Shown: positions 37,869 through 46,818, counted from the stretch's first letter. The stretch is 57,515 nt of DNA from Legionellales bacterium (GCA_026399195.1 JAPLRK010000052.1:1-57515); one strand, 5' to 3'. The notes: generated from the letters alone by a model not told the origin. Translations and numbers: made by a program.

Positions 37869-39041
37869 GTGATTGAACATCAATTTCTTAAAACAATCAT
37901 CAAAGACTGGAGTTTTTGGCTCACACCGCCTGTCAGTGGGTTGACGAGAGAGGTTCAGCTTCCCAGCCAGCTTCACCCTGATCTAGTCTTAATCATACAG
38001 GGTGTTCGAAGAGGTGGTAAGTCAACCTTGTTGATGCAATTTCCTGAGCGTTATCAATTACCTTTGCCACAGTGCTATTATTGTAATTTTGAAGATCCGC
38101 GTTTGATGAATGATCTGGATCACCGCTTACTCAGTCGCGTGGTCGAACTTGCAAGGAAAGACTTTTCTTATGATACGCCGTGTTATTTTTTCTTTGACGA
38201 GATTCAAAATGTTGATGGATGGGAGAAGTGGTTGCATACCCAACTTGAGCGCTCTCGTTTTAATTATTTTATCATCACAGGCTCTAACTCACGATTGCTA
38301 AGTGGTGAGTTTGGCACGGCGTTGACAGGTCGCCACATCACCATTGAATTATTTCCTTTTTCTTGGCCTGAGTTTCAATCCTTATGCCCCGAGAAATCGT
38401 TTGAAGATTATTTGATAACGGGGGGCTTTCCTCGGCCCATTTTGTATGAACATCCCCATCAGTTATTACAAGAATATTTCAATGACATCATTTTGCGAGA
38501 CGTCCTGAAACGAGTGCGTGCACGCTCTCCTGAGGCCATCAAACAGGTTGCTAAAATGACGTTTGATGCCTGTGGTTCCGAACTGAGTTTTAGAAAAATC
38601 GCTGCAGTGACCGATTTAACAGTAGATACCGTCAAAACCTATTTAGAGGCCTGTGAACAAGCTTATCTGTTGTTTTCTTGTCCTTATTTTGCCTTCTCAG
38701 AAAAAAAGCAAATGAGTCGCCAAAAAAAATACTATCCCGTTGATCCAGGTCTTCGTTATGCCGTCACGAACACCAGAGGGCGAGATTTAGGGAAAAGCTT
38801 AGAAATATTGGTTTATTTACGCTTAAAACAAACTCATGAACGTGTTTTTTATTGGCAAGAAACTCATCAGGGCGAAGTTGATTTTGTGACGCTTCAAGGG
38901 AATGTCATCACGCCGTATCAAGTGACTTGGGACAATCCTTTAGAGCGGCATGAAAAAGCACTGAGCGCTTTCTATGCCGCTTATCCTACGGCCGAAGAAG
39001 TCATTTTCATCACTCGAGAGACGGTGGAGCAGTTTTTGTGA
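37869..39041 (+). CDS. AAA_14/DUF4143 family ATPase
   Basis: Encodes about 390 residues. This family of AAA ATPases carries a C-terminal DUF4143 domain and often behaves as a mobile accessory gene of unclear role. Walker A is GVRRGGKST, Walker B is CYFFFDEIQNV followed by WEKWL, and ITGSNSRLLSGEFG is the sensor-1 region with TGRH. The C-terminal part has a helix-turn-helix-like LSFRKIAAVTDLTVDTVKTY and a nuclease-like fold trace (E..VYLRL...GEVDFVTL...QV). Starts are poor: GTG 37869 or TTG 37842, with no ATG until mid Walker region. It interrupts ubiH-ubiI and is flanked by 36-bp direct repeats, so it looks like an insertion. Confidence 0.9.
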   Translation: MIEHQFLKTIIKDWSFWLTPPVSGLTREVQLPSQLHPDLVLIIQGVRRGGKSTLLMQFPERYQLPLPQCYYCNFEDPRLMNDLDHRLLSRVVELARKDFSYDTPCYFFFDEIQNVDGWEKWLHTQLERSRFNYFIITGSNSRLLSGEFGTALTGRHITIELFPFSWPEFQSLCPEKSFEDYLITGGFPRPILYEHPHQLLQEYFNDIILRDVLKRVRARSPEAIKQVAKMTFDACGSELSFRKIAAVTDLTVDTVKTYLEACEQAYLLFSCPYFAFSEKKQMSRQKKYYPVDPGLRYAVTNTRGRDLGKSLEILVYLRLKQTHERVFYWQETHQGEVDFVTLQGNVITPYQVTWDNPLERHEKALSAFYAAYPTAEEVIFITRETVEQFL

Positions 39042-39053
39042 TTCATGTGATGA

Positions 39054-39089
39054 GGATCCTTGCTGATCTTGTGTGTGGTATTCCATTGG
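39054..39089 (+). repeat. right copy of 36-bp direct repeat (just upstream of ubiI)
   Basis: Matches 37742-37777 at 34 of 36 positions. It lies between the ATPase stop (39041) and the ubiI start (39100), and its end contributes part of the ubiI ribosome-binding region. Confidence 0.93.
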
Positions 39090-39099
39090 GAATGAGTCG

Positions 39100-40263
39100 A
39101 TGAAGATGCAATCGTTTGATGTGATGGTGGTTGGTGCAGGCATTGTGGGTTTAAGTGCCGCATTGGCGATGAGTCAGAGAGGCTACTCTGTGGCTTTGAT
39201 GGATGCGGGCCGTTGGGCTGTTGATATCGATAAGTTGGATGCTCGAGTGTATGCCATCAATCATGCCTCACAATCCCTATTTCAATCCTTAGGGGTTTGG
39301 GAAAACATCGATGAAACGAGGATGTCTCCTTATCAAAAAATGCATGTTTGGGATGCAGCAAGTGGGGCACATATTGATTTTGACGCCAGAATGAGTGGCT
39401 GCTCGCGATTGGGAACCATCCTTGAAGAATCAGTGGTGAAACAGGCCTTGATGAAAAAAATAGCGGAAGAAAATATCACCGTTTTTTCCGAGTGTCGCGT
39501 ACAATGTGTGGAAGAAACAAAAGAGGGATTAAGCATCAGTGATGGGGTTCATTCATGGACAGGCAAGGTATTGATGGTGGCGGACGGCGCGAACTCTGCT
39601 ACGAGGGCGTTGCTTGGCGTCTCCATTACCCAGTGGCCATATCATCAAAATGCAATCATCACGCGAGTTCAGACAAAGCTACCCCATCAAAACACCGCAT
39701 CCCAAGTATTTCAAACCGAGGGGCCTCTAGCGTTTTTACCCTTAACTAACGCCCACCAATGCTCCATCGTTTGGTCTGTCAGCGCAGCGAAAGCCCAAAC
39801 GTTGATGGATAGCTCGGACGAGACCTTTTCAGCACAAATCACGGAAGCGTTTGAACGCAGATTGGGGACCTGTGAGGTGATGGATCAACGCCACGTTTTT
39901 CCATTACATATGCGCCATGCGAATGCCTACAGTGGTCCTCATTGGCTATTGATGGGCGATGCGGCGCATACCATTCATCCCTTGGCAGGTCTTGGATTAA
40001 ATCTAGGGTTGGCTGATTTGAAGGCCTGGCTCGCTGCATCAGGTTCCAGCAAGACTGCCGTATGGTCCAATTCAGTGTTCAAGGCGTATCAGCGTCAACG
40101 AAAAGCGAAGGTTTGGCAAATGATTGCCTTGATGGGCGGGTTGAAAACACTTTTCGCAAGCCCACTTACGCCAGTGGCCGCTCTCCGCGGTCTCGGACTA
40201 TGGACATGCGACCATATGCTGCCGTTGAAACGGTTCTTGATGGAGCAAGCTATGGATGTGTAA
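39100..40263 (+). CDS. ubiI: UbiI/VisC-type ubiquinone hydroxylase
   Basis: A FAD monooxygenase of the UbiH/COQ6 family; UbiI hydroxylates C5 of the ubiquinone ring. Encodes 387 residues from ATG 39100; upstream in-frame codons fall in the repeat. Motifs: VMVVGAGIVGLSAALAMSQRG for FAD, LDARVYAINHAS as the DAR motif, and LLMGDAAHTIHPLAGLGLNLGLAD as the second FAD motif. The C-terminal LRGLGLWTCDHMLPLKRFLM is typical of UbiI and separates it from UbiH. The exact ring position acted on is inferred from the family. Confidence 0.92.
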   Translation: MKMQSFDVMVVGAGIVGLSAALAMSQRGYSVALMDAGRWAVDIDKLDARVYAINHASQSLFQSLGVWENIDETRMSPYQKMHVWDAASGAHIDFDARMSGCSRLGTILEESVVKQALMKKIAEENITVFSECRVQCVEETKEGLSISDGVHSWTGKVLMVADGANSATRALLGVSITQWPYHQNAIITRVQTKLPHQNTASQVFQTEGPLAFLPLTNAHQCSIVWSVSAAKAQTLMDSSDETFSAQITEAFERRLGTCEVMDQRHVFPLHMRHANAYSGPHWLLMGDAAHTIHPLAGLGLNLGLADLKAWLAASGSSKTAVWSNSVFKAYQRQRKAKVWQMIALMGGLKTLFASPLTPVAALRGLGLWTCDHMLPLKRFLMEQAMDV

Positions 40264-40283
40264 AGTTCAATTGCACCAAATGA

Positions 40284-40508
40284 TCAGGTCACATTGAGTG
40301 ATATGATTTGATTCAATAATTCGCAAGCGGAGGTGAGGACTTCTTTTGGTGCAAACTTCCAAGGATGAATTTTGGCACCGCGTTGTCGCCAGTCAAAGGA
40401 TTTGGGTTGGTGCGTTAATACATAACTGACGACACCACGTTTCCCTTTAAATGCCTTTTGCAAATTGTTGTTGGCTGAACGCCACGCGGGAGTGGATGGG
40501 TTCTTTGC
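40284..40508 (-). pseudogene. C-terminal remnant of a MazF/PemK-type mRNA interferase toxin
   Basis: Below the length usually called, a minus-strand frame with no good start codon (only TTG 40463) encodes 74 residues ending at 40284. Its core VVSYVLTHQPKSFDWRQRGA, followed by FAPKEVL and a closing helix, aligns with the C-terminal half of MazF/PemK toxins (G-V-x-L-x-D-Q-V-K-S-x-x-W-R-x-R-G-A ... A-P-E-E). The N-terminal half with the catalytic arginine is missing, and no antitoxin gene is adjacent. The frame overlaps the last 62 bases of the ligase gene in another register. Likely a dead fragment; an expressed 59-residue peptide from TTG is not excluded. Confidence 0.62.
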
Positions 40509-41295
40509 CTAAAGCGGCATGGGCTTCGATGGTGCGATAGCGTGATAAGGCGCCTTCTCGATTGGCGATTTGAATATTCAAACCGGGTCTTGCGTTGAGC
40601 TCTAACATGAGTGGACCATGGACTTTATCGAGTACGATATCTACGCCCAAATAGCCTAAGCCTGTTAATTCATAGCAACTGGCAGCGATTTCTAGAATCT
40701 TGTCCCAAAAGGGGACTTGAATATCTACGATGGGTTTGAGGGTGTCTGGGTGAACATCTATGGTTTCATTATGAAAGACGCCGCCGAGGGTCAGGCCTGT
40801 CGCAATATTGACGCCGATGCCAATAGCGCCCTCGTAACTGACATCTGCAAACACAGGATCAACAATGACCCGATGTTCAATGATGGCATAATCAGGATGG
40901 CCCCCTAAACTGTAGGCCCCAGACAGCAAACAGGAAAGATGATAGCTCAATTCTTGAAGGGTTACTAATCTGCCATTGATTTGGCGATAGCGTCCTAATA
41001 CTTTTTCTGAGATGACAATGATCCCATCTCCTCCCGCTCCTCTGGCGGGTTTGATGACAAAATCAGAGTAGGGTGCTAGGATTTCTTCCAGTTTTCTGAT
41101 CTGGTGCTCTGAATCGATCAGCTCATAAAGAGGCGGTACCGCGATGCCTGCTTGTAATGCGAGACGTTTTGTTTTCAGCTTGTCATCGACCAGTGGGTAA
41201 AGCAGGCGTCGGTTATAGCGTAGAACATAATCACTGTTTCTTTGATTGATGCTTAAGACCCCACCCTTTTTCAAACGAGAAAAAATACGCCACAT
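40447..41295 (-). CDS. RimK-like ATP-grasp ligase (alpha-L-glutamate ligase-related)
   Basis: Encodes 282 residues from ATG 41295, which overlaps the stop of the upstream 7TM gene by one base. The ATP-grasp fold is visible: YPLVDDKLKTKRLALQAGI, the lysine-glycine loop FVIKPARGAGGDGIIVI, and the metal-binding tail LGVDIVLDK...LMLELNARPGLNIQIAN. Family relatives are encoded next to an inactive-transglutaminase/7TM protein and a retropepsin-like protein, exactly as here. The substrate is unknown; ligation of glutamate to a protein or peptide is the usual suggestion. The final about 20 residues overlap a toxin remnant on the same strand and may be altered. Confidence 0.9.
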   Translation of the reverse strand: MWRIFSRLKKGGVLSINQRNSDYVLRYNRRLLYPLVDDKLKTKRLALQAGIAVPPLYELIDSEHQIRKLEEILAPYSDFVIKPARGAGGDGIIVISEKVLGRYRQINGRLVTLQELSYHLSCLLSGAYSLGGHPDYAIIEHRVIVDPVFADVSYEGAIGIGVNIATGLTLGGVFHNETIDVHPDTLKPIVDIQVPFWDKILEIAASCYELTGLGYLGVDIVLDKVHGPLMLELNARPGLNIQIANREGALSRYRTIEAHAALGKEPIHSRVAFSQQQFAKGI

Positions 41296-42815
41296 CACGC
41301 CTTCCTTGCTAAGGCATTGAAGCGGAACAGCTCGAAGAGGCGATACCCTCGATATTGACCAAACCATAAAATGAGGGCGAGCAAGACCAACAAGAGTTCA
41401 GGAAAGGCGAAAACCAAATATTGCATGGGTGGGTAATTCATGGCCCAAAAAGAGATGACCGCAGCAACGATGCTGCCAACGCCAGATTTTATAGCCATAT
41501 ATGCCCCTCGCTCATCCCATGTGATGCACATGCGTTCAATGGTCATGGTGAGAATGACCATGGGAAATAAGGCGACAGAAAGACCTGATTCGAGGCCGAG
41601 ATTTTGACAAAGAACACTGATCAAAATCATCAACAAAATCACGACGGTGAGAATGGCTGCGAGTCTTGGGACTAAGAGCAGGCGCAATCCATCCAAATAA
41701 AACCGTGCCAAAAGTCCAAAAGAGACGATGAATGTGAATAAAAAGATGCCCCAGATGACATTTGTTTCACGAAAGGCTAAAGCTATCAATACGGGCATGA
41801 ACGTTCCAAATGTGCTGAGCCCAATGAAGTTACGTAACAGTAAAATAATGAAAGCACCAATGGGTACAGTCAACAAGATTTTATAAGTTTCTTGCACATT
41901 GACGGGCAGTTGTAATAAGGAAAAACGCAACATTTGAGATTCGGTTTGCACCCCGCGAACCTTCGCGAGGCTCAATGCATTGATGGGGGTCCGTGATACA
42001 GTGAACGTGAATTGTGGTTTTTTGCCACCTTCTAAATGAAACATGGGATCTTGGCCATATTGCCAAATTAGAAAGTCTTTGGGCAGACCTGAAATGCCTG
42101 TTCTGGGGTTGATATAATCCCACAGTTTCCCATTATAAACGGCAACGAATAATTTGAATTCTGCTTTATTTTGGCGCTCCAGATGGATGCATTGTACGGG
42201 TGTGGCAAAAATTTTGGCTTGGTTTAACACCATAATGGTCGCGTTAATGACATTGAGATCATTGAACTCGCCCACCAAAAGCTTGGCATTTCCATCTTTT
42301 TTGTTGAGTTCTTTGATGGTGCTCTGCGCAAAGGTTTGGATATCTGCTGATGATTGCCGAGCTTGCCCGATGATGGTATCGACAGCTGTTTTGATATTTT
42401 CAGCCATGGGTTCGGGTTTTGGGAGATGGGGTTTGGGAAGAGAAGCTTCATTGTTTTCGGTTTCACGAAAAATAGCGCGATAATATAGTGATTGGGGACC
42501 GGAGCTTCGTCGAAGAGACCATACTGCACGACGATTATAGCCGTTGATGCTGGTTGTAACGCCATAGTTGTGTGAGATAAAATATTCATCAAGAATTGCA
42601 AAATAGGGCGGCATATAAGGAATGGCGAAGCTTGCCTTAACCGGCATATTTTTTTCAGCCACAAAGCGAAGATTAGCCTCAATCATCCAGCTGTTGACCA
42701 TTTCGCTTTCGGTGAGTGGTACATCCAAAATGAAGTGGCGATACGAAAAAAGAGCCATGCCTATCACAAACAAGGAGATGATTAGGCCGTACAAATGACG
42801 TTGAGTGGATTTCAT
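41295..42815 (-). CDS. inactive transglutaminase domain fused to seven-helix membrane domain
   Basis: Encodes 506 residues. An N-terminal membrane anchor (LYGLIISLFVIGMALFSY) leads into a periplasmic domain of about 280 residues resembling the degenerate transglutaminase module (YYRAIFRE, KIFATPVQCIHL, LWDYINPRTGISGLP). At least six to seven hydrophobic helices fill the C-terminal 200 residues (IGAFIILLLRNFIGLSTFGTF region onward). The protein is the middle gene of a three-gene operon: its ATG overlaps the retropepsin stop (ATGA) and its stop overlaps the ligase ATG. It probably works with both at the envelope. The actual activity is not known. Confidence 0.9.
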   Translation of the reverse strand: MKSTQRHLYGLIISLFVIGMALFSYRHFILDVPLTESEMVNSWMIEANLRFVAEKNMPVKASFAIPYMPPYFAILDEYFISHNYGVTTSINGYNRRAVWSLRRSSGPQSLYYRAIFRETENNEASLPKPHLPKPEPMAENIKTAVDTIIGQARQSSADIQTFAQSTIKELNKKDGNAKLLVGEFNDLNVINATIMVLNQAKIFATPVQCIHLERQNKAEFKLFVAVYNGKLWDYINPRTGISGLPKDFLIWQYGQDPMFHLEGGKKPQFTFTVSRTPINALSLAKVRGVQTESQMLRFSLLQLPVNVQETYKILLTVPIGAFIILLLRNFIGLSTFGTFMPVLIALAFRETNVIWGIFLFTFIVSFGLLARFYLDGLRLLLVPRLAAILTVVILLMILISVLCQNLGLESGLSVALFPMVILTMTIERMCITWDERGAYMAIKSGVGSIVAAVISFWAMNYPPMQYLVFAFPELLLVLLALILWFGQYRGYRLFELFRFNALARKA

Positions 42816-43333
42816 AGCGACCTCTTGCGGTCGACTTTAAAGGTATATTTTAAGCTTGGATCGATGATGCCATCAAAAGCAATGATGGCTTCTCTTCCCA
42901 AGAGCAAAGGGTATATGAAACGTTTGCGATTGGTTAGGTTAACACGAATCAGGCGTTCTTGATTTCCTAGTTTTATTCGCATGAGTACGACAGGGCGTTG
43001 AATGGATTTTCGGAGTAATGGATTTAGGTTGACCTCCCCAGCGCGAACTTTGATGTTGACTTCGCCGACGTGCTCACATTGAAAAGAAATGTCTCCTTCT
43101 TTGCTGGGCACTATGAATTTGAGATAGGGCTTACCATCGACTGTCGTTTCACTGATATTTTTGGCGTTTAATGAGGCTGATTTGGCTCCTGTATCAAGTT
43201 TTGCTGATAAGGTGAGTTGCCTACTCACTAAAGTTGCTTTTTCAATAAAGCCAAAGATGATTTTTTCATGATTTGTCATAGCATTTCCTGGGAACGATGA
43301 ACAAAAAAGAAAGAAAACAACAAAAAACCGCAT
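42812..43333 (-). CDS. secreted retropepsin-like protein (RimB / 'ATP-dependent zinc protease' family)
   Basis: Encodes 173 residues. A signal peptide (FFVVFFLFCSSFPGNAM) is followed by a single-domain aspartic-protease-like fold with AKLDTGAKSASLNA, the D-T-G-A active loop and flap region. RPVVLMRIKLGNQE, NLTNRKRFIYPLLLGREAI and the C-terminal KYTF are family hallmarks. The common database label 'ATP-dependent zinc protease' is misleading, as no zinc or ATP motif is present. ATG 43333 has AGAGGG 5 bases upstream. It heads the operon with the transglutaminase-like/7TM gene and the ligase. Periplasmic. Confidence 0.88.
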   Translation of the reverse strand: MRFFVVFFLFCSSFPGNAMTNHEKIIFGFIEKATLVSRQLTLSAKLDTGAKSASLNAKNISETTVDGKPYLKFIVPSKEGDISFQCEHVGEVNIKVRAGEVNLNPLLRKSIQRPVVLMRIKLGNQERLIRVNLTNRKRFIYPLLLGREAIIAFDGIIDPSLKYTFKVDRKRSL

Positions 43334-43452
43334 CAAACCCTCTCTAAAATGGCATCATGATGTTGATCCTAGCAGATTTGTTTGATAAGGCACAGTCTGA
43401 AAGCATCGCAGATCTAAATGTGTGGCGTTTAGACAGAACCGTATGTCCCCCC

Positions 43453-46400
43453 TCATGAAAACGCCAAGGACGTACTCTCCCTTTGCATCGATAGCTCCAT
43501 CAGCTGAGTTGCTAAACTGCAAAGTTGGTGGGGTAACTCTTTTATCTTCGCTACCTCTGATAAGATCTGAGTCCAATCCACTGTTAATAATTCTCGAGAG
43601 GATTCATCTAGGTGAAGCCTTTGCAGCATCTTTTCGAGGGCATGATGGTAAGATGCCTTGGTCGAATTCGTTTTGAGGAGACTGATGAACGATGGAAACA
43701 AAGGAAGCAGTGCGTTTTCTGCATATAGCCGAAGATTGGCATGGGGGTGATTGACCAATGACGTTAATAGGTCGATCCCATCAGCTTTTTCAATCCAGGT
43801 TCTGCTGGGTTCAAAATAGGCAAAAAAAGAAAGGGCCCATACCGCAAAAATCAGTTGGCCATTGACTCTTTTATCCATCACCTCTAGCCGAACCAATTCA
43901 ATGATCGGGGTTAAGGCCCCTTTTTCCATGAGGATATCTTGATAAGTCGGATAAAAGGCAGCCCTCGCCAAGAGGCCTGCGGCACCATTTTTAACGATTA
44001 AGAGAGGATGACTACATAAGGAAATTAAGCGGTCAATGTCACACGTCTTGAGCAAAAGTTCTAAGCTTATTTCATTGTTTGTCAGATTTATCAGAGCGTA
44101 CAAACAAGCGGCCAAGGTTTGATCGTTTGCTTCATGCTGTAATTGTTTCGCTAGGAAGGGGATGAAGCCTAATCGAGTCAACATGTCACGACATTCTTCG
44201 TTGGTAGAAATGCTGGCACAAACCCTTGCTGCCCATAAAATCGCTGCCTCGTCTGAAATATCCCCCAAGCTATGGCCTGATGCGCTCACATGCTTCTTGG
44301 CTTCATCGAGCTCTGTCAATATCCTATCACGCCCACTTATGAGCGCGTCTCGCTCGCTGACAACAATGCTATATTTTGATGAGGCTCGGGCCTGATGTTC
44401 CTCAATCCGCATCTGAAGTGTTTCAATGGTGGCTCTTGTCCTTTCTGTTTCATCGTGCAAGCGTGAGATGGCTTGATGTTTATCGCTTAATGCTAAGGTC
44501 AATTGTTCCACTTCTGAGGTGAATCCTTTTTCTCGAGGGGTCAGTCGAGGAGTATATGTCCATGAAGTTGCGCTTGGAGGAGGGGTAAAGAATGGGAGAT
44601 GGTGGATAGATGGGGCATGTTTTCGAGGTAAATCTTTCGGTGGTTTGACGGGTTGTTGGGGTGGCTCGGCCAATTGATTTTGTAAGACCCACAGTTTCGC
44701 TAAAATAGCTCTCGCATCTGTGCAATCTTCTTCATCCTTAGAGCGAGTGATGAGATCTAGGCGTTCGATAGCACCATGTTTGAGGAGAATGGCTGAGTTT
44801 TTATCGTCGCTCGCTATGGGTACAAGTACTTGGAGGGCAAAATGAACCGAGGTCGTATCGTCGCTTTTTAAGAGGTCCATTAGGTAAGGTAGACCATTGA
44901 TGTTGATCAGCTCTTTTCTGTTTTCCTCATGGGACATAAGGGCCGCGAGGGATAAAAGACCTTGATGAGAAATCGTCGTGTTGGTTGATGAAACAAGTGT
45001 CATGAGCATGGCTATCCCCCCTTGTCTCCCTATCATGAGAGTGATCTCTTCAGAGGCTGCTAATTGTGCAATGGCGGCGGTTGTGACGGTACAAATCATC
45101 TGATCTTCGTCATGTAACAATTTAAGCAATTGATCGATTTTCTTAGGGTCCTGCATCAATGGCAATGTTTCAAGGTCCTCTGTCAAGCGGGCAATACTGA
45201 GTGCTCCATATCTTCGAATCTCAAGAGAAGAGTCCTCGAGGGTTTGAAACAATAAAGGAATAACATCACATAATACTACCACTGATCTGCAGCTTTTATT
45301 AAACAATAAATTAGACAGAGTTGTTAAAATAGATTCTTTATGTTCGAATGCTGGAATTTTCAATAGGGTGATTAAAAAGGGGATGATACCCGTATCGATG
45401 AAGAGTGGTAAATCGGCCAATTTAATGGAAAGATGGTTTAAAATACTGAGGAGATGTTTTGAGTTTTCGTGATTTCTTTTTCGCAGCTCAAGCGTGATGA
45501 TACGGAGTCCGCCTAATTCATGGATCAATTTGGCGATGATATCGTCTTGGGAGAGTAAGGCTAACGTGCGGATCAGATGGGAGTTTATTCCTGTAATACT
45601 TGATTTTAGCTTCCCCAGTAAGGCTTCCAGATGTGTTTTATTCCTAAAATTTTTCTGGATAGCTTGAGTATTGGCAAGATTGCTAAGGGTTACGATGGCT
45701 CGAAGGGCAATCTCTGGATTAGTGCTATTTAAAAGAGCCATAAGCTTTTGCAATGCGGAAGCTTTTAGCATGACCAAGTGAGAGTCTGTCTCAACGCTCA
45801 TATGGCTGCAAGTGATGACGGCGCGTAATAGAATTGTCTCATTTGGACTGCTTAATAGCTTCAGAAGGCTTATAAAAGCCCTACTTTGACCGATGGGGCC
45901 TCGATTTATTTTAAAGCTGCTTAAATTCGAGAAGATCACAAGCGCTGGCACAGCGATCCCTTCTTTGGGGTGCTCTACCAAATCGGCAAAAAAATCAGTG
46001 GTCACCAGGGGTAATATCTTGTCTGTGAGGACTTCGTCTAATGCTTTAATAGCGCTGAATTTGGTGAGTAAGATCAATGCTTCACAAAGAAGGGGGAGAT
46101 CTTTCGTTCGAAGCATGTCTATAAAAAGAGGGATATGTCGTAGGCTCAAAGCCGATGTAGTGAGCGCGTCGCTCTCAAAAAGGTTTTGTAATATATTGGT
46201 GACGATCCATTTTGTGGTAGAGATTTTTGCTTTTTTAAGCAATTCAATCATAAATTCGAGCGTTTTTTCGGGCGCATCTTCAGCAAGTTTTGTATAATTT
46301 TCATGAACCCAATTTACCCAAGCTAGGAGGAGATCTTGCACCTTCTTCTCTCGCAATCTAGGTCCTGATGTAAGCGAGGCCAACCCCTCTAGTAGTTGAT

Positions 46401-46518
46401 TTAACTGGTGTACGATGTCAACTTCTACGAGTGTTACATGGCTATGAGTCTCTGGCGGAGCACCGGCAACCCTTTCAGTGGATGTTTGTTGAATTTTGGG
46501 AGAGATCGTTCTAAACAT
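43453..46518 (-). CDS. armadillo-repeat protein with central coiled coil
   Basis: Encodes 1021 residues and no enzyme domain is seen. Residues about 100-610 consist of tandem alpha-helical armadillo/HEAT-type repeats; individual units show the L..L...N..I...A...L..L pattern (NPEIALRAIVTLSNLA, DSSLEIRRYGALSIARL). A proline-rich linker (about 613-660, PPQQPVKPPKDLP, FFTPPPSATSW) and a coiled coil (about 665-748, SRLHDETERTRATIETLQM) follow. A second armadillo block covers about 755-960. There is no signal peptide or membrane helix. Armadillo arrays are scaffold domains typical of eukaryotes, and in host-associated bacteria they often belong to secreted effectors. That role is inferred. It is divergent from the large gene at 46819. 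Confidence 0.87.
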   Translation of the reverse strand: MFRTISPKIQQTSTERVAGAPPETHSHVTLVEVDIVHQLNQLLEGLASLTSGPRLREKKVQDLLLAWVNWVHENYTKLAEDAPEKTLEFMIELLKKAKISTTKWIVTNILQNLFESDALTTSALSLRHIPLFIDMLRTKDLPLLCEALILLTKFSAIKALDEVLTDKILPLVTTDFFADLVEHPKEGIAVPALVIFSNLSSFKINRGPIGQSRAFISLLKLLSSPNETILLRAVITCSHMSVETDSHLVMLKASALQKLMALLNSTNPEIALRAIVTLSNLANTQAIQKNFRNKTHLEALLGKLKSSITGINSHLIRTLALLSQDDIIAKLIHELGGLRIITLELRKRNHENSKHLLSILNHLSIKLADLPLFIDTGIIPFLITLLKIPAFEHKESILTTLSNLLFNKSCRSVVVLCDVIPLLFQTLEDSSLEIRRYGALSIARLTEDLETLPLMQDPKKIDQLLKLLHDEDQMICTVTTAAIAQLAASEEITLMIGRQGGIAMLMTLVSSTNTTISHQGLLSLAALMSHEENRKELININGLPYLMDLLKSDDTTSVHFALQVLVPIASDDKNSAILLKHGAIERLDLITRSKDEEDCTDARAILAKLWVLQNQLAEPPQQPVKPPKDLPRKHAPSIHHLPFFTPPPSATSWTYTPRLTPREKGFTSEVEQLTLALSDKHQAISRLHDETERTRATIETLQMRIEEHQARASSKYSIVVSERDALISGRDRILTELDEAKKHVSASGHSLGDISDEAAILWAARVCASISTNEECRDMLTRLGFIPFLAKQLQHEANDQTLAACLYALINLTNNEISLELLLKTCDIDRLISLCSHPLLIVKNGAAGLLARAAFYPTYQDILMEKGALTPIIELVRLEVMDKRVNGQLIFAVWALSFFAYFEPSRTWIEKADGIDLLTSLVNHPHANLRLYAENALLPLFPSFISLLKTNSTKASYHHALEKMLQRLHLDESSRELLTVDWTQILSEVAKIKELPHQLCSLATQLMELSMQRESTSLAFS

Positions 46519-46818
46519 GTGTATTGTCCAAGATGATGGGGTGTTACGAAAAGTGCCGCATTATTACACAGTGATGACGGAATCGAAAGCATTTATTTGG
46601 ACTTGGACACAACGGCATGTAAAAACTTAACTTGGCCAGCAATTCTGGATGAACATCAAAACCCGTTACTCTGATGGACCAGAGGATGATACGAAAAAAA
46701 TATGATCGCACCGGCGTTTTCTTCACCCATAATTCCTATAACTTGGCCATTGGTGCTGGACAATTTACGAGTGAGCAGGTAGAATTCGCTTCATCTTAGC
46801 CGATGAATTGTGATACGC
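46519..46818. other. divergent intergenic region between the ARM-repeat gene and the large membrane-protein gene
   Basis: 300 bp holding the promoters of both divergent genes. On the minus strand a TAATAAT about 45 bp before the ARM ATG may serve as -10. I see no tRNA, repeat or strong hairpin. Two short plus-strand frames (from 46649 and 46674) read like fragments of one small protein but match nothing I know. Confidence 0.4.

Noticed and set aside
40447-40470. Programmed +1 frameshift joining the ligase to the downstream frame
   Set aside because: The downstream frame looks like a MazF-type toxin fragment, not a ligase domain, and no classical shift site is present.
43356-43458. Short plus-strand frame (about 33 codons) between the retropepsin and armadillo genes
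   Set aside because: No ribosome site and no recognisable content; too short to call.
46649-46799. Two short plus-strand frames that together read like a small protein
   Set aside because: They are in different registers, lack ribosome sites and match no family I know; could be a remnant but not supportable.
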